A DNA stretch of 64,000 bases from Demequina capsici (GCF_032102965.1 NZ_CP134880.1:434001-498000), one strand, 5' to 3'. Positions 39,306-48,377 are shown, counted from the first letter of the stretch. The notes: a model not told the origin generated them from the sequence alone. Program-made: numbers and translations.

Positions 39306-40265
39306 ATGGCAGGGAACTCTCAGCGTCGGGGCGCCACGCGTCGCGCCGGCAGCAAGAAGGGCGCCACCGTCGGCACCGGCGGCCACGGCCGCAAGGCGCT
39401 GGAGGGCAAGGGCCCCACGCCGAAGGCGGAGGAACGCTCGTATCACAAGGCGTACAAGGCCAAGCAACGTGCCGAGAAGGAGGCGGCGAAGGCTCCGGCG
39501 CCTCGCGGCAAGGCAGCGCCCCGCAACCGCACGTCGGGCTCAGATGAGCTGGCGATCGGACGCAACAGCGTGCTCGAGGCGCTGCGCATGCGCATCCCCG
39601 CGACCGCGCTGTTCGTGTTCAACCGCATCGACGCCGACGACCGTGTCACCGAGATCGTCTCGCTCGCGGTGGAGCAGGGCATCGAGGTGCGCGAGGTTCC
39701 CAAGTCCGTGCTCGACACCCTCGCGGGCGGCAGCCCGCACCAGGGCGTCGCGCTCGAGGTGCCGCCGTACGTCTACGCCGATCCCCGCGACCTGCTCGAG
39801 GCGCCGTCGCCGGTGCGGATCATGGTGCTCGACCACATCCAGGACCCGCGCAACCTCGGGGCCATCCTCCGGTCCGCCGGCGCTTTCGGCGCTTCGGGCG
39901 TCGTGATCCCGGAGCGTCGCGCCGCGGGCGTGACCGTCGCGGCCTGGAAGGTGTCGGCTGGCGCCGCCGCGCGCGTGCCGGTCGCACGCGCCACCAATAT
40001 CGCGCGCACCCTCGAGGACTACAAGAAGGCCGGGGTCTTCGCGATCGGCCTGGACGCCGGGGGAGAGGTGGACCTGCACCAGTCCAACCTCCTGGACGGT
40101 CCGCTCGCGATCGTGATCGGTTCCGAGGGCGAGGGCCTCTCGCGGCTCGTGTCGGAGACGTGCGATCAGATCGTGTCGATCCCCATCACCGCCACCACAG
40201 AGAGCCTCAACGCCTCGGTGGCCGCGTCGATCGCTCTGTACGAGGCATCCCGGCACGTCTCCTGA
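39306..40265 (+). CDS. rlmB: 23S rRNA (guanosine-2'-O-)-methyltransferase, RlmB/TrmH family
   Basis: 319 residues. A basic, disordered N-terminus (~1-78, Lys/Arg/Gly-rich) is followed by a substrate-binding domain (SDELAIGRNSVLEALRM). The SPOUT knot has NLGAILRSA, IGSEGEGLSRLV and SLNASVAASIALYE. It methylates a 23S rRNA guanosine near the peptidyl transferase centre; the exact site is from the family. It starts one base after cysS. The long basic leader is common in actinobacterial members. Confidence 0.92.
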   Translation: MAGNSQRRGATRRAGSKKGATVGTGGHGRKALEGKGPTPKAEERSYHKAYKAKQRAEKEAAKAPAPRGKAAPRNRTSGSDELAIGRNSVLEALRMRIPATALFVFNRIDADDRVTEIVSLAVEQGIEVREVPKSVLDTLAGGSPHQGVALEVPPYVYADPRDLLEAPSPVRIMVLDHIQDPRNLGAILRSAGAFGASGVVIPERRAAGVTVAAWKVSAGAAARVPVARATNIARTLEDYKKAGVFAIGLDAGGEVDLHQSNLLDGPLAIVIGSEGEGLSRLVSETCDQIVSIPITATTESLNASVAASIALYEASRHVS

Positions 40266-40299
40266 CGGCGCTGGCGCCTCGGGGCGCACGACCGCCGTC
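40264..40299. terminator. Possible terminator between rlmB and the DUF4032 gene
   Basis: A two-level stem-loop: outer arms GACGGCG and CGCCGTC, inner arms GCGCC and GGCGC. It begins inside the rlmB stop codon, between convergent genes. Confidence 0.45.
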
Positions 40300-40319
40300 G
40301 CGGGCCCCGGACGAGCGGG

Positions 40320-41831
40320 TCACGCGCCTTCGGCCTCGGCCCGCTCCGGCTCATCGTCGGCAGAGCCGGCGTCGAGCGTGCCTCGCTCCTCCTCAGCGGA
40401 TCGAGCCGACCGTTCCGCAGCGGTGCGCGCCTTCCGCTGGGGTGCGGCCACCTTGGTGGAGACCCGGGTGACCGTCGGGATCTCCCCGGTCGCCTCCTCA
40501 GGTTCCGGCACGCCGCCCCAGCCGTGCGTGTTGTCGTTCGCGTACGGGTCGCTCACGGCGTAGCTCGTGCCCACCTCCGCGGTCAGCGCGGGGAGCTCCG
40601 CGGTCATCTCGGCAAGCGACAGCCCCAGCACCGCCTGCTCGTCGGCCTTGGTGGGCAGGATGTTCTTCACGTACGACGCGGTCGCGACCGGCATCGGCAC
40701 GTCGTGCCCGGCGGACTGCGCCAGGTACCAGCGGTGGTCCAGGACCTCGTGGAACACCTGGGCGGGCTCGAGCTTCCCGCGCAGCTTGCGCGGGACGGCG
40801 CGCACCGTCGGCTCGAAGATGTGGGTGAGCCACTCGTGCGCGACGAACGTCTCGTCGGCGCTGACGCCCTGCCGGTCCTCGCGGACCACGCGGTACTCAT
40901 CGATGTCGTTGAGGAGGCGTCGGGCCTGGTTCTCCTGCACGTCCAGACCCGTGAGGCGCATCAGGCGGCGCGAGTGGAAGCCTGCGTCCACCACCTTGGG
41001 GCGGAGGGTGAGCGCTGTGCCGTCGGCCGTCTGCTGCATGTCGATCTCGCCCAGGTCGAAGCCGAGCGCGTTGAGCGCCCGCACCCGCTCTGCGACGTAG
41101 AACGGCACGTTCGACGTGATGGTCTCCGCCGAGGTGAGGGTGGTCCACAGCTCGCGGTACCGGCCCTCGAGCCGGGTGCCGATGTCGAACGGGTCCACGC
41201 TCTCGTCCAGGTCCTCCGACTCCTGGAGGTCCAGCAGCTCGCCCACGATGTTCGTGGTCGCGGTGTCGAGGTCGTACTCGCGCTGCCCGTCCGTGAGGCG
41301 CGGGTGCAGGTCGCCGGTCTCCGCATCCACCAGGTAGGCCGAGAACTCGGAGGCGTCCCGTCGGAACAGCGCGTTCGAGAGCGACACGTCGCCCCAGTAG
41401 AAGCCGGCGAGGTGCAGCCTGACCACGAGCACCGACAGCGCGTCGATCAGGCGCGTGAGCGTGCCTCTGCGCAGCGCTGTCGAGAACAGCGCGCGGTACG
41501 GGAGGGAGAACGCCAGGTGCTCGGTGACGAGCGCAGCGGACAGCTCCTCACCGTACGAGGTGCGCCGTCCCGTGACCACGGCCACCGGCTTCACGCAGGG
41601 CGCCTCCATGCGCTCCAGCTCGCGCAGCATGTGGAACTCGCGGTGCGCGATCTCCGGATTCGTCTCCTTCACCGCGAGCACGCCATCGCCGTGGCGCACG
41701 AAGCGGACGACGTGGCGCGACAGCCCGCGGGGCAGCGCTGCGATGCGCTCCTCCGGCCACGCGCTCAGGGGCAGGTCCCAGGGAAGCTCCATGAGGCCCG
41801 CGTCGGCGGCCCCTGTGATCAGCAGCGGCAT
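40320..41831 (-). CDS. DUF4032 protein with kinase-like N-terminal domain
   Basis: 503 residues. Residues ~30-190 resemble a small kinase fold: GVLAVKETN (a candidate ATP-site Lys), GFYWGDVSLSNALF (catalytic-loop-like, with Asp and Asn) and LVDAETGD (metal-loop-like). The DUF4032 region (~200-420) has conserved WLTHIFEP and EPAQVFHEVLDHRWYLAQ. The tail is Glu/Ala/Arg-rich. The family is related to lipopolysaccharide kinases; the substrate is unknown. It lies downstream of the MsiK-like ATPase on the same strand, separated by a terminator. Confidence 0.8.
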   Translation of the reverse strand: MPLLITGAADAGLMELPWDLPLSAWPEERIAALPRGLSRHVVRFVRHGDGVLAVKETNPEIAHREFHMLRELERMEAPCVKPVAVVTGRRTSYGEELSAALVTEHLAFSLPYRALFSTALRRGTLTRLIDALSVLVVRLHLAGFYWGDVSLSNALFRRDASEFSAYLVDAETGDLHPRLTDGQREYDLDTATTNIVGELLDLQESEDLDESVDPFDIGTRLEGRYRELWTTLTSAETITSNVPFYVAERVRALNALGFDLGEIDMQQTADGTALTLRPKVVDAGFHSRRLMRLTGLDVQENQARRLLNDIDEYRVVREDRQGVSADETFVAHEWLTHIFEPTVRAVPRKLRGKLEPAQVFHEVLDHRWYLAQSAGHDVPMPVATASYVKNILPTKADEQAVLGLSLAEMTAELPALTAEVGTSYAVSDPYANDNTHGWGGVPEPEEATGEIPTVTRVSTKVAAPQRKARTAAERSARSAEEERGTLDAGSADDEPERAEAEGA

Positions 41832-41875
41832 GCGCCCAGCCTACGTGGTGCCGGGGCTGCCGAACCGGGACATGC

Positions 41876-41911
41876 GGAAGGGCGGCCCCGGTGTGCCGGG
41901 ACCGCCCTTCC
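41876..41911 (-). terminator. Terminator after the MsiK-like ATPase gene
   Basis: A 16-bp stem with one mismatch (GGAAGGGCGG arms) and a TGTG loop, 34 bp past the ATPase gene stop on the minus strand. Confidence 0.75.
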
Positions 41912-41944
41912 TTCGATCACATGCGCCTCATGGCGCCGCGCTGC

Positions 41945-43102
41945 CTACGCCTTGGGCGTGGCGGCAGTCGACGCGGCCGAGGGGCTGATGCGCTTGCCGG
42001 TCGCGGCGGAGAACACGTGCTGCTCGCCCTCGCGGATCTTGACCCAGATCGACTCGCCCTTCTTGGGGACGTCGCGCGGGTCGACACGGACGATGACCTC
42101 GCCCGAGCCTCCGAACTTGACGTCCGAGGTGGTGGCGGCGGGACGCGGCAGCTGGCCGTAGACGAACGCGTCGGAGCCGAGCTCCTCGACGACGACCACC
42201 TCGACGGGCATGGCGCCCTCGGTGTTCGGCGCCACGCGGTCGAGCGACTCGGGACGGAAGCCGACCACGGCGTCGCCCTTGTCGTCAGCGGTCATGTTGG
42301 CGACCGTCTCGCGCTGAAGCTGGATCTTCGAGTTGCCGACGAGCGCGTAGCCGTCGTCCACGCGGAACGTGGAGATGTTCATGGCCGGCGAGCCGATGAA
42401 CCCTGCGACGAACACGTTCGCCGGAGTGTCGTACATCTCGCGCGGGGTGCCGACCTGCTGCAGCACGCCGTCCTTGAGGACCGCGATGCGGTCGCCCATC
42501 GTGAGGGCCTCGACCTGGTCGTGGGTCACGTAGACGGTGGTGGTGCCCAGACGACGCTGGAGGGCGGCGATCTGGGTGCGGGTCTGGACGCGGAGCTTGG
42601 CGTCCAGGTTCGACAGCGGCTCGTCCATGAGGAACACCTGGGGCTGACGCACGATGGCGCGGCCCATGGCGACGCGCTGGCGCTGGCCACCGGAGAGCGC
42701 CTTCGGCTTGCGGTCCAGGTACTCGGTGAGGTCGAGGATCTTCGCGGCCTCCTCGACGCGCTTGCGGATCTCCGCCTTGTCGACCTTGGCGATCTTGAGC
42801 GCGAAGCCCATGTTGTCCGCGACGGTCATGTGCGGGTAGAGCGCGTAGGACTGGAACACCATCGCGATGTCGCGGTCCTTGGGCTGGACGTGGGTGACGT
42901 CGCGGTCTCCCACCCAGATGGATCCCTTGTCGACGTCCTCGAGGCCCGCGAGCATGCGGAGCGACGTGGACTTTCCGCAACCCGAGGGTCCGACGAGGAC
43001 GAGGAACTCGCCATCGGCGATATCCAGCTCGAGCTGGTCGACCGCCGGGCGCTCGGTGCCCGGGTAGATGCGGCTGGCCTTGTCATAGGTCACAGTTGCC
43101 AT
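41945..43102 (-). CDS. Sugar ABC transporter ATPase (MsiK/UgpC/MalK type)
   Basis: 385 residues. Walker A is GPSGCGKST (38-46), signature LSGGQRQRVAMGRAIVR, Walker B VFLMDEPLSNLDAKLR and the H-loop YVTHDQVEA. The C-terminal ~140 residues form the OB-fold regulatory domain of the MalK/UgpC class. No sugar permease or binding protein is nearby, so it is probably a shared ATPase that energises several sugar importers encoded elsewhere, like MsiK of Streptomyces. A near-palindrome lies 18 bp upstream of its start. Confidence 0.9.
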   Translation of the reverse strand: MATVTYDKASRIYPGTERPAVDQLELDIADGEFLVLVGPSGCGKSTSLRMLAGLEDVDKGSIWVGDRDVTHVQPKDRDIAMVFQSYALYPHMTVADNMGFALKIAKVDKAEIRKRVEEAAKILDLTEYLDRKPKALSGGQRQRVAMGRAIVRQPQVFLMDEPLSNLDAKLRVQTRTQIAALQRRLGTTTVYVTHDQVEALTMGDRIAVLKDGVLQQVGTPREMYDTPANVFVAGFIGSPAMNISTFRVDDGYALVGNSKIQLQRETVANMTADDKGDAVVGFRPESLDRVAPNTEGAMPVEVVVVEELGSDAFVYGQLPRPAATTSDVKFGGSGEVIVRVDPRDVPKKGESIWVKIREGEQHVFSAATGKRISPSAASTAATPKA

Positions 43103-43119
43103 GAGTCATGGTCCCTTCA

Positions 43120-43137
43120 CCGGCAGGTACGTGCCGG
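43120..43137. promoter_or_regulatory. Palindrome in the leader of the MsiK-like gene
   Basis: CCGGCAGGTACGTGCCGG: arms CCGGCA and TGCCGG around a GTAC centre. It is 18 bp upstream of the ATPase start in the 212-bp divergent gap with the Ser/Thr kinase gene. It could be an operator or an mRNA hairpin. I see no other clear signal in that gap. Confidence 0.4.
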
Positions 43138-43314
43138 ACGATCCGTAGTGAAGAGTGCCTTGTGGTGTCCACATTGACACTTGCCTCCGCAGAATCACGG
43201 GGGCGTGGTCCATCCTGCCATAGGGGCTCGACCATGCCTAGGCAGGACCTTGGCCCCATTCGTCCCCGCGCGGGCTCTGCCCAGGCGCGACGCCGCCCGG
43301 TAGCGTGGGTGCAC

Positions 43315-44967
43315 ATGGCTGGACTGCGGCGTGAGATCGGCGACGAGATCGGCGGTTACGTCGTGCGCGGGATCCTCGGGCGCGGGGGCTCCGGCACGGT
43401 CTACCTGGTCGAGGACGGCGCAGGATCGCAGGCGGCGCTCAAGCTCGTCGACGCCGCCGCGGATCCCGTGGCCGCCGAGAGGCTCACCCGCGAGGTGCAC
43501 GCCCTCCAGTCGCTGCGCCATCCCGCCGTGCCGCGCGTGCTCGACGCCGAGCTCGAGGGCGACGAGACGTTCGTCGTGTCCGAGTACATCCCCGGCCTGT
43601 CCCTCTACGACCACGTGCAGCGGCACGGGCCGATGCGCGGAGCGGCCCTCGCCGACCTCGCCGATCGCATCGGCTCCGCGCTGCAGGAGGCCCACGCCGC
43701 AGGCGTCGTCCACCGGGACGTGACCCCCTCGAACGTGATGATGGGACCGCACGGGCCGGTGCTCATCGACTTCGGGCTCGCGCATCGGACGGAGGACTCG
43801 CGGCTCACGCGCGACGGCCTCGTCAGCGGTACCGCAGGCTACGTGGCGCCCGAGGTCATCGACGGGGCCGAACCTGGCCGGATCGGCGACGACTGGGCCT
43901 GGGCCGCGACGGTCGCGTACGCCATGAAGGGTGAAGGGCCGTTCGGATCGGGCTCCGGGGCCATCTCACGCACGCTCGACGGTCGTGTCGACCTGCCCGA
44001 CGTGCCGGGTGCCTCGCTCGTCGCGGCCGCACTCAGCCGGGATATCGGCGCGCGTCCTGCACCCGCGGAGGTGGTCGCCGCGCTGCGCGGCGCCACCGAG
44101 GTGCTCCCCTCCCGCGGTGCGGCGCCCACCCTCGTCGCCCCCGCTGCCGGAACGGCGGTGCTGCCGGCCGGGTCGCTGCCGTGGGAGACCGCAGGAGGCC
44201 CGACAGCTCTGCTCGACGCCGCGTCGTACCCGGCGGTCGACATCGGCGAACCGGGCGCGGACGTCGATGACGACGACCTCGAGGACGACGACCTCGACGG
44301 CGAGATCGATGACGACGATGCAGCGGAGGACGAGGGCCCGTGGGACGCGCTCGACGCAGGCCTGGTGCCTGCCCCTGCGTCCGGTCGGCCGGTGATGCTT
44401 GCCGCCTGGGCTATCGCGGCGTCCGCGACGGCGGCGCTCGCGCCCGTGGTGGTGGTGCTCTCCATGGTGGGCGCCGCGGTCGTCGCGCGAGGGGTGCATC
44501 GCAGGGCCGCGTCGCTCGCGGCGGCGCGGGCTCGTCGCGGCGCCCGCCGAGGCGACGCGGTGGTCCACACCATCGGGATGCCATGGCATCTGGCGCGAGG
44601 CGCGGTGGAGCTGCTGCCGTCCGTGCTGCTCGGACTCGCGGTGGGGCTGGGGACCGGTGCGTTCGCGTGGTGGCTCGTCTCCGCGTCGCTCCTCGCGTCC
44701 CCGACCACCGCGGGTCAGGCATGGGGGCACGCGGCCGCCGTGGCGCTCGGGGCGCTGGCTGCCTGCGCGACCCTGTGGGTCGGGCCGTGGTCCGAGGGCA
44801 CCAGGGACGGGGCGCGTCGCGTGGCGTTCGGGCTCGCGCCCACCCGCGGCGTGGCCGTCGCCTGGGTGATCGTCGCGATCGCCGCCGTGGGAGTCGTCGC
44901 CGTCGCGGTCTACGCCCTTGCGGAGCCCTGGTGGTGGCCCTTGAGAGAAGCGCCTGGCACAGGCTGA
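43315..44967 (+). CDS. Membrane Ser/Thr protein kinase
   Basis: 550 residues. The N-terminal kinase domain (~10-270) has a Gly-rich loop LGRGGSGTVYLV, Lys43, catalytic HRD at 133-135 (VVHRDVTPSNVMM), DFG with Asp152 and GTAGYVAPE, so it looks active. A ~60-residue linker carries a long acidic run (~319-342, nearly all Asp and Glu). The C-terminal region (~360-545) has four or five membrane helices instead of PASTA repeats. The ATG at 43315 is chosen because the kinase domain starts just after it. The signal it reads is unknown. Confidence 0.88.
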   Translation: MAGLRREIGDEIGGYVVRGILGRGGSGTVYLVEDGAGSQAALKLVDAAADPVAAERLTREVHALQSLRHPAVPRVLDAELEGDETFVVSEYIPGLSLYDHVQRHGPMRGAALADLADRIGSALQEAHAAGVVHRDVTPSNVMMGPHGPVLIDFGLAHRTEDSRLTRDGLVSGTAGYVAPEVIDGAEPGRIGDDWAWAATVAYAMKGEGPFGSGSGAISRTLDGRVDLPDVPGASLVAAALSRDIGARPAPAEVVAALRGATEVLPSRGAAPTLVAPAAGTAVLPAGSLPWETAGGPTALLDAASYPAVDIGEPGADVDDDDLEDDDLDGEIDDDDAAEDEGPWDALDAGLVPAPASGRPVMLAAWAIAASATAALAPVVVVLSMVGAAVVARGVHRRAASLAAARARRGARRGDAVVHTIGMPWHLARGAVELLPSVLLGLAVGLGTGAFAWWLVSASLLASPTTAGQAWGHAAAVALGALAACATLWVGPWSEGTRDGARRVAFGLAPTRGVAVAWVIVAIAAVGVVAVAVYALAEPWWWPLREAPGTG

Positions 44968-45129
44968 TATGCAGGTCCCGGTCCGCGGGAACACGCCGCC
45001 ACGGCGAGGCGTTCTTCGCACGACGGAACGAGCCGTCCAGGGATCTGTGCCTCTGCGCGGTGTACCGTCGCATCGGTCCCCTGTGTTCCCGCGCGTCGCG
45101 CGGCCCATGCGCGTCCACCAGGAGGGGTG

Positions 45130-45627
45130 ATGGCATTCCGAGACCGATTCGACGTGGTGCAGCCATGGATCAGCCTTGTCGTGAGGCTGGCGATGGCCGG
45201 CATCCTGATCGCTGCGGCGATCCCCAAGCTGATGGATGTCCCTGGGTCGATCCGTGCGGTGAGGGCCTACCGGCTGCTGCCGGAGGCGATCGTGCCGCTG
45301 TTCGGCACCATGCTGCCGATCTTCGAGCTGCTGCTTGCGCTCGTGCTGCTGCTAGGGCTCTTCACGCGCCTCGCCTCGATCGTCTGGCTCGTGATGATCG
45401 TCGGGTTCATGATCGGCATCATCTGGGCGTGGGCCAAGGGCTACAGCATCGACTGCGGCTGCTTCGGCGGCGGCGGCGACGTCGCACCCGGCACCACCAA
45501 CTATCCGGTGCACATGCTCGAACGAACAGGGTTCCTGCTGCTGGGGATCTGGCTGGTCGCGTTCCCTCGCACCCCGTTCTCGCTCGACCGCTGGATGGCC
45601 GGCAAGCCCGAGCCGACCGCCGCCTAG
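45130..45627 (+). CDS. MauE/DoxX-family redox membrane protein
   Basis: 165 residues with four membrane helices (~15-33, 53-72, 76-103, 135-150). A DCGCFGGGG motif gives a Cys109-x-Cys111 pair near the membrane face, as in MauE-type proteins that pass electrons to secreted thiol proteins. The ATG at 45130 follows AGGAGG; a GTG one codon earlier would sit on top of that site. The next gene, 35 bp on, is a DsbA-like protein, so the two are probably a redox pair. Confidence 0.85.
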   Translation: MAFRDRFDVVQPWISLVVRLAMAGILIAAAIPKLMDVPGSIRAVRAYRLLPEAIVPLFGTMLPIFELLLALVLLLGLFTRLASIVWLVMIVGFMIGIIWAWAKGYSIDCGCFGGGGDVAPGTTNYPVHMLERTGFLLLGIWLVAFPRTPFSLDRWMAGKPEPTAA

Positions 45628-45662
45628 ACTGAACCCGGAACCACCGAGAGGAATCGACACCG

Positions 45663-46445
45663 ATGGCATCAAGCGACAAGGCCGCCGAGGCTCGCGCGAA
45701 GGCGAAGGCGAACATGAAGGCGCAGGAGCGCCGCACCACCATGATGATCGTGAGCGGCATCGTGGTCGCGCTCGTCGTCTTCGGCGGGCTCGTGTTCTTC
45801 ATCATGAATCAGAACAAGGGCCTCGACCAGCTGGGCGACGCCGCGACCGGCTCACCGGCGGGCTCGCTGGCGAACGGTGCGATCCCGGTGGGCTCCAGCG
45901 GCACCGCAGGCGTCACCGACGACAACCCGCCCGTCACCGTCGACGTCTACTACGACTACATGTGCCCCTACTGCCAGGCGTTCGAGCAGATCAACAGCAG
46001 CGACCTCGACCAGCTCCGCCAGGCGGGCACGATCCAGGTGAACTACCACCCGATCGCGATCCTCGACGGTGCCTCCAACGGCACCAAGTACTCGACGCGC
46101 GCCGCGAACGCCGCGGCGACCGTCGCCGATGCCGACCCGACCCACTTCCTGGACTTCACCGTCGCGCTCTTCGCGAACCAGCCGTCCGAGGGAAGCGACG
46201 GTCTCAGCGACGACGACCTGGCCGCGCTCGCAGTGAGTGTCGGCGTCCCCGCCGACGTCGCGAAGACCTTCGCCGACTACAAGTTCCGGTCCTGGGTCAC
46301 GAGCGCGACCGAGCAGTCCTCCGTGGACGGCGTGAGCGGCACTCCGACCGTCATGGTCAACGGCGAGGCGCTCGACCCGAACACGGTGAACTACTTCACC
46401 GAGGGCACGCTCGCCGCCTACCTCACGCAGGTGGCCGGCCAGTAG
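45663..46445 (+). CDS. Membrane-anchored DsbA-like thioredoxin-fold protein
   Basis: 260 residues. A basic cytoplasmic leader and one helix (~27-48) anchor a thioredoxin-fold domain of the DsbA type. CPYC at 101-104 is the redox motif, and GTPTVMVNG supplies the cis-Pro loop. It should form or shuffle disulfides in exported proteins. The neighbouring MauE-like protein is the likely electron partner. No vkor or dsbB gene is nearby. Confidence 0.9.
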   Translation: MASSDKAAEARAKAKANMKAQERRTTMMIVSGIVVALVVFGGLVFFIMNQNKGLDQLGDAATGSPAGSLANGAIPVGSSGTAGVTDDNPPVTVDVYYDYMCPYCQAFEQINSSDLDQLRQAGTIQVNYHPIAILDGASNGTKYSTRAANAAATVADADPTHFLDFTVALFANQPSEGSDGLSDDDLAALAVSVGVPADVAKTFADYKFRSWVTSATEQSSVDGVSGTPTVMVNGEALDPNTVNYFTEGTLAAYLTQVAGQ

Positions 46446-46464
46446 CCGTCCGCATCGACGCGAT

Positions 46465-46496
46465 GACGCCGCGCCTCCTTCCGGGGGCGCGGCGTC
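46465..46496 (+). terminator. Terminator after the DsbA-like gene
   Basis: An 11-bp stem (GACGCCGCGCC with GGCGCGGCGTC) and a 10-base loop, 20 bp past the stop. No T-run follows. Confidence 0.6.
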
Positions 46497-46585
46497 GTCG
46501 CGTCCGGGCGTCGTCGGCGCTCTCCGCGTGCAGGCTTCATCACGGTCGTCCATCCCGGTATCCTTGAGCGTCCCCTGCGGGACGT

Positions 46586-46658
46586 GCTGGCATGGCGCAA
46601 TTGGTAGCGCACCCGACTTGTAATCGGGCGGTTGCGGGTTCAAGTCCCGCTGCCAGCT
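46586..46658 (+). tRNA. tRNA-Thr (anticodon TGT)
   Basis: 73 nt including the discriminator base. The acceptor stem GCTGGCA pairs with TGCCAGC. The anticodon stem CCCGA/TCGGG closes the loop CTTGTAA, with anticodon TGT at 46619-46621. The T arm GCGGG-TTCAAGT-CCCGC is intact. CCA is not encoded. It reads ACA codons, which are rare in this GC-rich genome. Confidence 0.97.
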
Positions 46659-46708
46659 CTACGAACGGCGCCCCAGCGCGGGTGCGCGCGCGACGCAGAA
46701 CGTGAGCG

Positions 46709-47383
46709 TCAGACGCGGGGCGTGCCCCAGCGGATCGGATCCGCGCCCTGCTCGCCCAGGAGCTCGTTCACGCGGGAGAACGGGCGGGACCCGAAGAAGC
46801 CGCGGCTGGCGCTCAGCGGGCTCGGGTGCGCGGACTGGACACGAGGCGTCGTCCCCAGCAGCGAGCCGGCCGCCTGGGCGTCGCGACCCCACAGGATCGC
46901 GACGAGCGGACCGCCTCGTGTGGCCAGGGCGCGCAGCGCCGCCTCGGTGACCTCCTCCCAGCCCTTGCCCCGGTGCGATCCGGGCAGGCCGGGACGCACG
47001 GTGAGGACCCTGTTGAGGAGCATCACGCCCTGGTCCTGCCAGTGGCTGAGGTCCCCGCCCGCGAGCTCCTCGCCCGTGTCGTCCCTCAGCTCCGCCGCGA
47101 TGTTGCGCAGGCTGCGCGGCTGCGGATGCCCCGGAGGCACCGAGAACGACAGCCCCACCGGGTCTCCGGGGGTCGGATAGGGGTCCTGGCCGACGATCAC
47201 CACCCGCACGTCCGCGAGCGGGGTCTCGAACGCGCGCAGGATGGCCGTCGACGCCGGCAGGTAGCCGTGGCCCTCGGCGATCTCCTCGCGAAGGAACGCT
47301 CCCAGCCGGGTGAGGGTGGGCTCGACCGACGCGAGCACGTCCGTCCAGTCAGGGGCCACCTGGTCGCGCCACATCGTCGGCAT
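46709..47383 (-). CDS. ung: Uracil-DNA glycosylase, family 1
   Basis: 224 residues. The water-activating motif is GQDPYPTPG with Asp67. [16 protein letters not shown] follows, and the HPSPLSA motif has His186. It removes uracil from DNA in base-excision repair. Pro in place of the usual His of GQDPYH is normal in actinobacteria. It reads divergently from the DUF3263 gene. Confidence 0.96.
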   Translation of the reverse strand: MPTMWRDQVAPDWTDVLASVEPTLTRLGAFLREEIAEGHGYLPASTAILRAFETPLADVRVVIVGQDPYPTPGDPVGLSFSVPPGHPQPRSLRNIAAELRDDTGEELAGGDLSHWQDQGVMLLNRVLTVRPGLPGSHRGKGWEEVTEAALRALATRGGPLVAILWGRDAQAAGSLLGTTPRVQSAHPSPLSASRGFFGSRPFSRVNELLGEQGADPIRWGTPRV

Positions 47384-47469
47384 GACGACAGGCTAGCGGG
47401 GCTCGCGGCATCGGGTGAATGACATCGGTGCCATTCGCCGATAACCTGGGCACGATGAAGGAGGGGAAT

Positions 47470-47757
47470 GTGAGCCGAGCCGTCGTGCGCCTCGAGCGCG
47501 AGGAGCTGCCGCCTTCGGGCCTGTCCGAACGCGCCATCGCCATCCTCGACTTCGAGCGTCAGTGGTGGCGGTATGCCGGCGCGAAGGAGGACGCGGTCCG
47601 TGAGCTGTTCGCGCTGTCGGGCACCGAGTACTACCAGCTCCTCAACGCCCTGATCGACGACGAGCGCGCGCTCGCCCACGACCCGATGCTCGTCAAGCGG
47701 CTTCGTCGCATGCGTTCCGCGCGGCAACGGGGCCGAGGCCGCGCCGCAGGCGCCTGA
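47470..47757 (+). CDS. DUF3263 protein
   Basis: 95 residues. The conserved core is AILDFERQWWRYAGAKEDAVRELFALSGTEYYQ (cited in part), followed by a basic Arg-rich tail. This is the actinobacterial DUF3263 family, with a likely helix-turn-helix-like fold and no known function. The GTG at 47470 is chosen because AAGGAGGGG ends 3-4 bases before it; an ATG five codons earlier would overlap that site. Its usual neighbour, a LytR C-terminal-domain protein, follows 20 bp later. Confidence 0.83.
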   Translation: MSRAVVRLEREELPPSGLSERAIAILDFERQWWRYAGAKEDAVRELFALSGTEYYQLLNALIDDERALAHDPMLVKRLRRMRSARQRGRGRAAGA

Positions 47758-47777
47758 CCCCGGGGTAGCATCGGCGC

Positions 47778-48377
47778 GTGGCAGAGTACGAGAAGGACGA
47801 GTTCGACGAGCTCGCGCGCCAGGCTGGCCCTGTGGGCGTGCACCGCGCGCCGCGCGCATGGTGGACCCGTGTCCTGACCCCGTTGGTCGTGTTCCTTGTC
47901 GCGGGTCTGGCCGCCTATGGGCTGGTCGTGTGGAACTGGAACACCGACATCTCGAGCCCCGAAGCGACGACGTCCGTGACCGCCAGCCCGACAGCCGAGA
48001 CCTCCAGCAGCGCCACGGCGACGCCGAGCGCCACCGCCTCCGCCAGTCCCGCGGCCTCGCCGTCGGTGACGGCCACGCCTGAGCCTGTAATCCAGTACGA
48101 CGCCGGCGTCGTCGTCCGCAACGGCGCAGGCATCGCCGGTATCGCTGCAGCCCAGCAGACGCTGCTCGAGGGTGACGGCTTCACGAACGTGAGTGCGAAC
48201 AACATCAAGGCGTCCCTCATCCCGGACGGCGTCAACGTCGTGATGTACTCCGACGAAGCGCTCGCAGACACCGCCGCGCGGGTCGCCGAGGTGCTCGGGA
48301 TCGCGTCCGTGCAGCTCGGGACCACGCCCGGAGGCGGCGCGATCGAGGTGCTGCTCGCGACCGACCCCGCGGCGTAG
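47778..48377 (+). CDS. LytR C-terminal-domain membrane protein
   Basis: 199 residues: a short cytoplasmic part, one helix (~33-53), an extended Ser/Thr/Ala/Pro stretch (~58-100) and a LytR_C domain (~105-195; VVRNGAGIAGIAAAQQTLLEGDGF). The domain occurs at the end of LytR-CpsA-Psr enzymes but stands alone here. It probably binds the cell wall; the role is not established. GTG start. Co-transcribed with the DUF3263 gene. Confidence 0.82.
   Translation: MAEYEKDEFDELARQAGPVGVHRAPRAWWTRVLTPLVVFLVAGLAAYGLVVWNWNTDISSPEATTSVTASPTAETSSSATATPSATASASPAASPSVTATPEPVIQYDAGVVVRNGAGIAGIAAAQQTLLEGDGFTNVSANNIKASLIPDGVNVVMYSDEALADTAARVAEVLGIASVQLGTTPGGGAIEVLLATDPAA

Noticed and set aside
43120-43137. Terminator in front of the MsiK-like gene
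   Set aside because: The palindrome is upstream of the gene, short and not followed by a T-rich stretch; an operator or mRNA hairpin is more likely.
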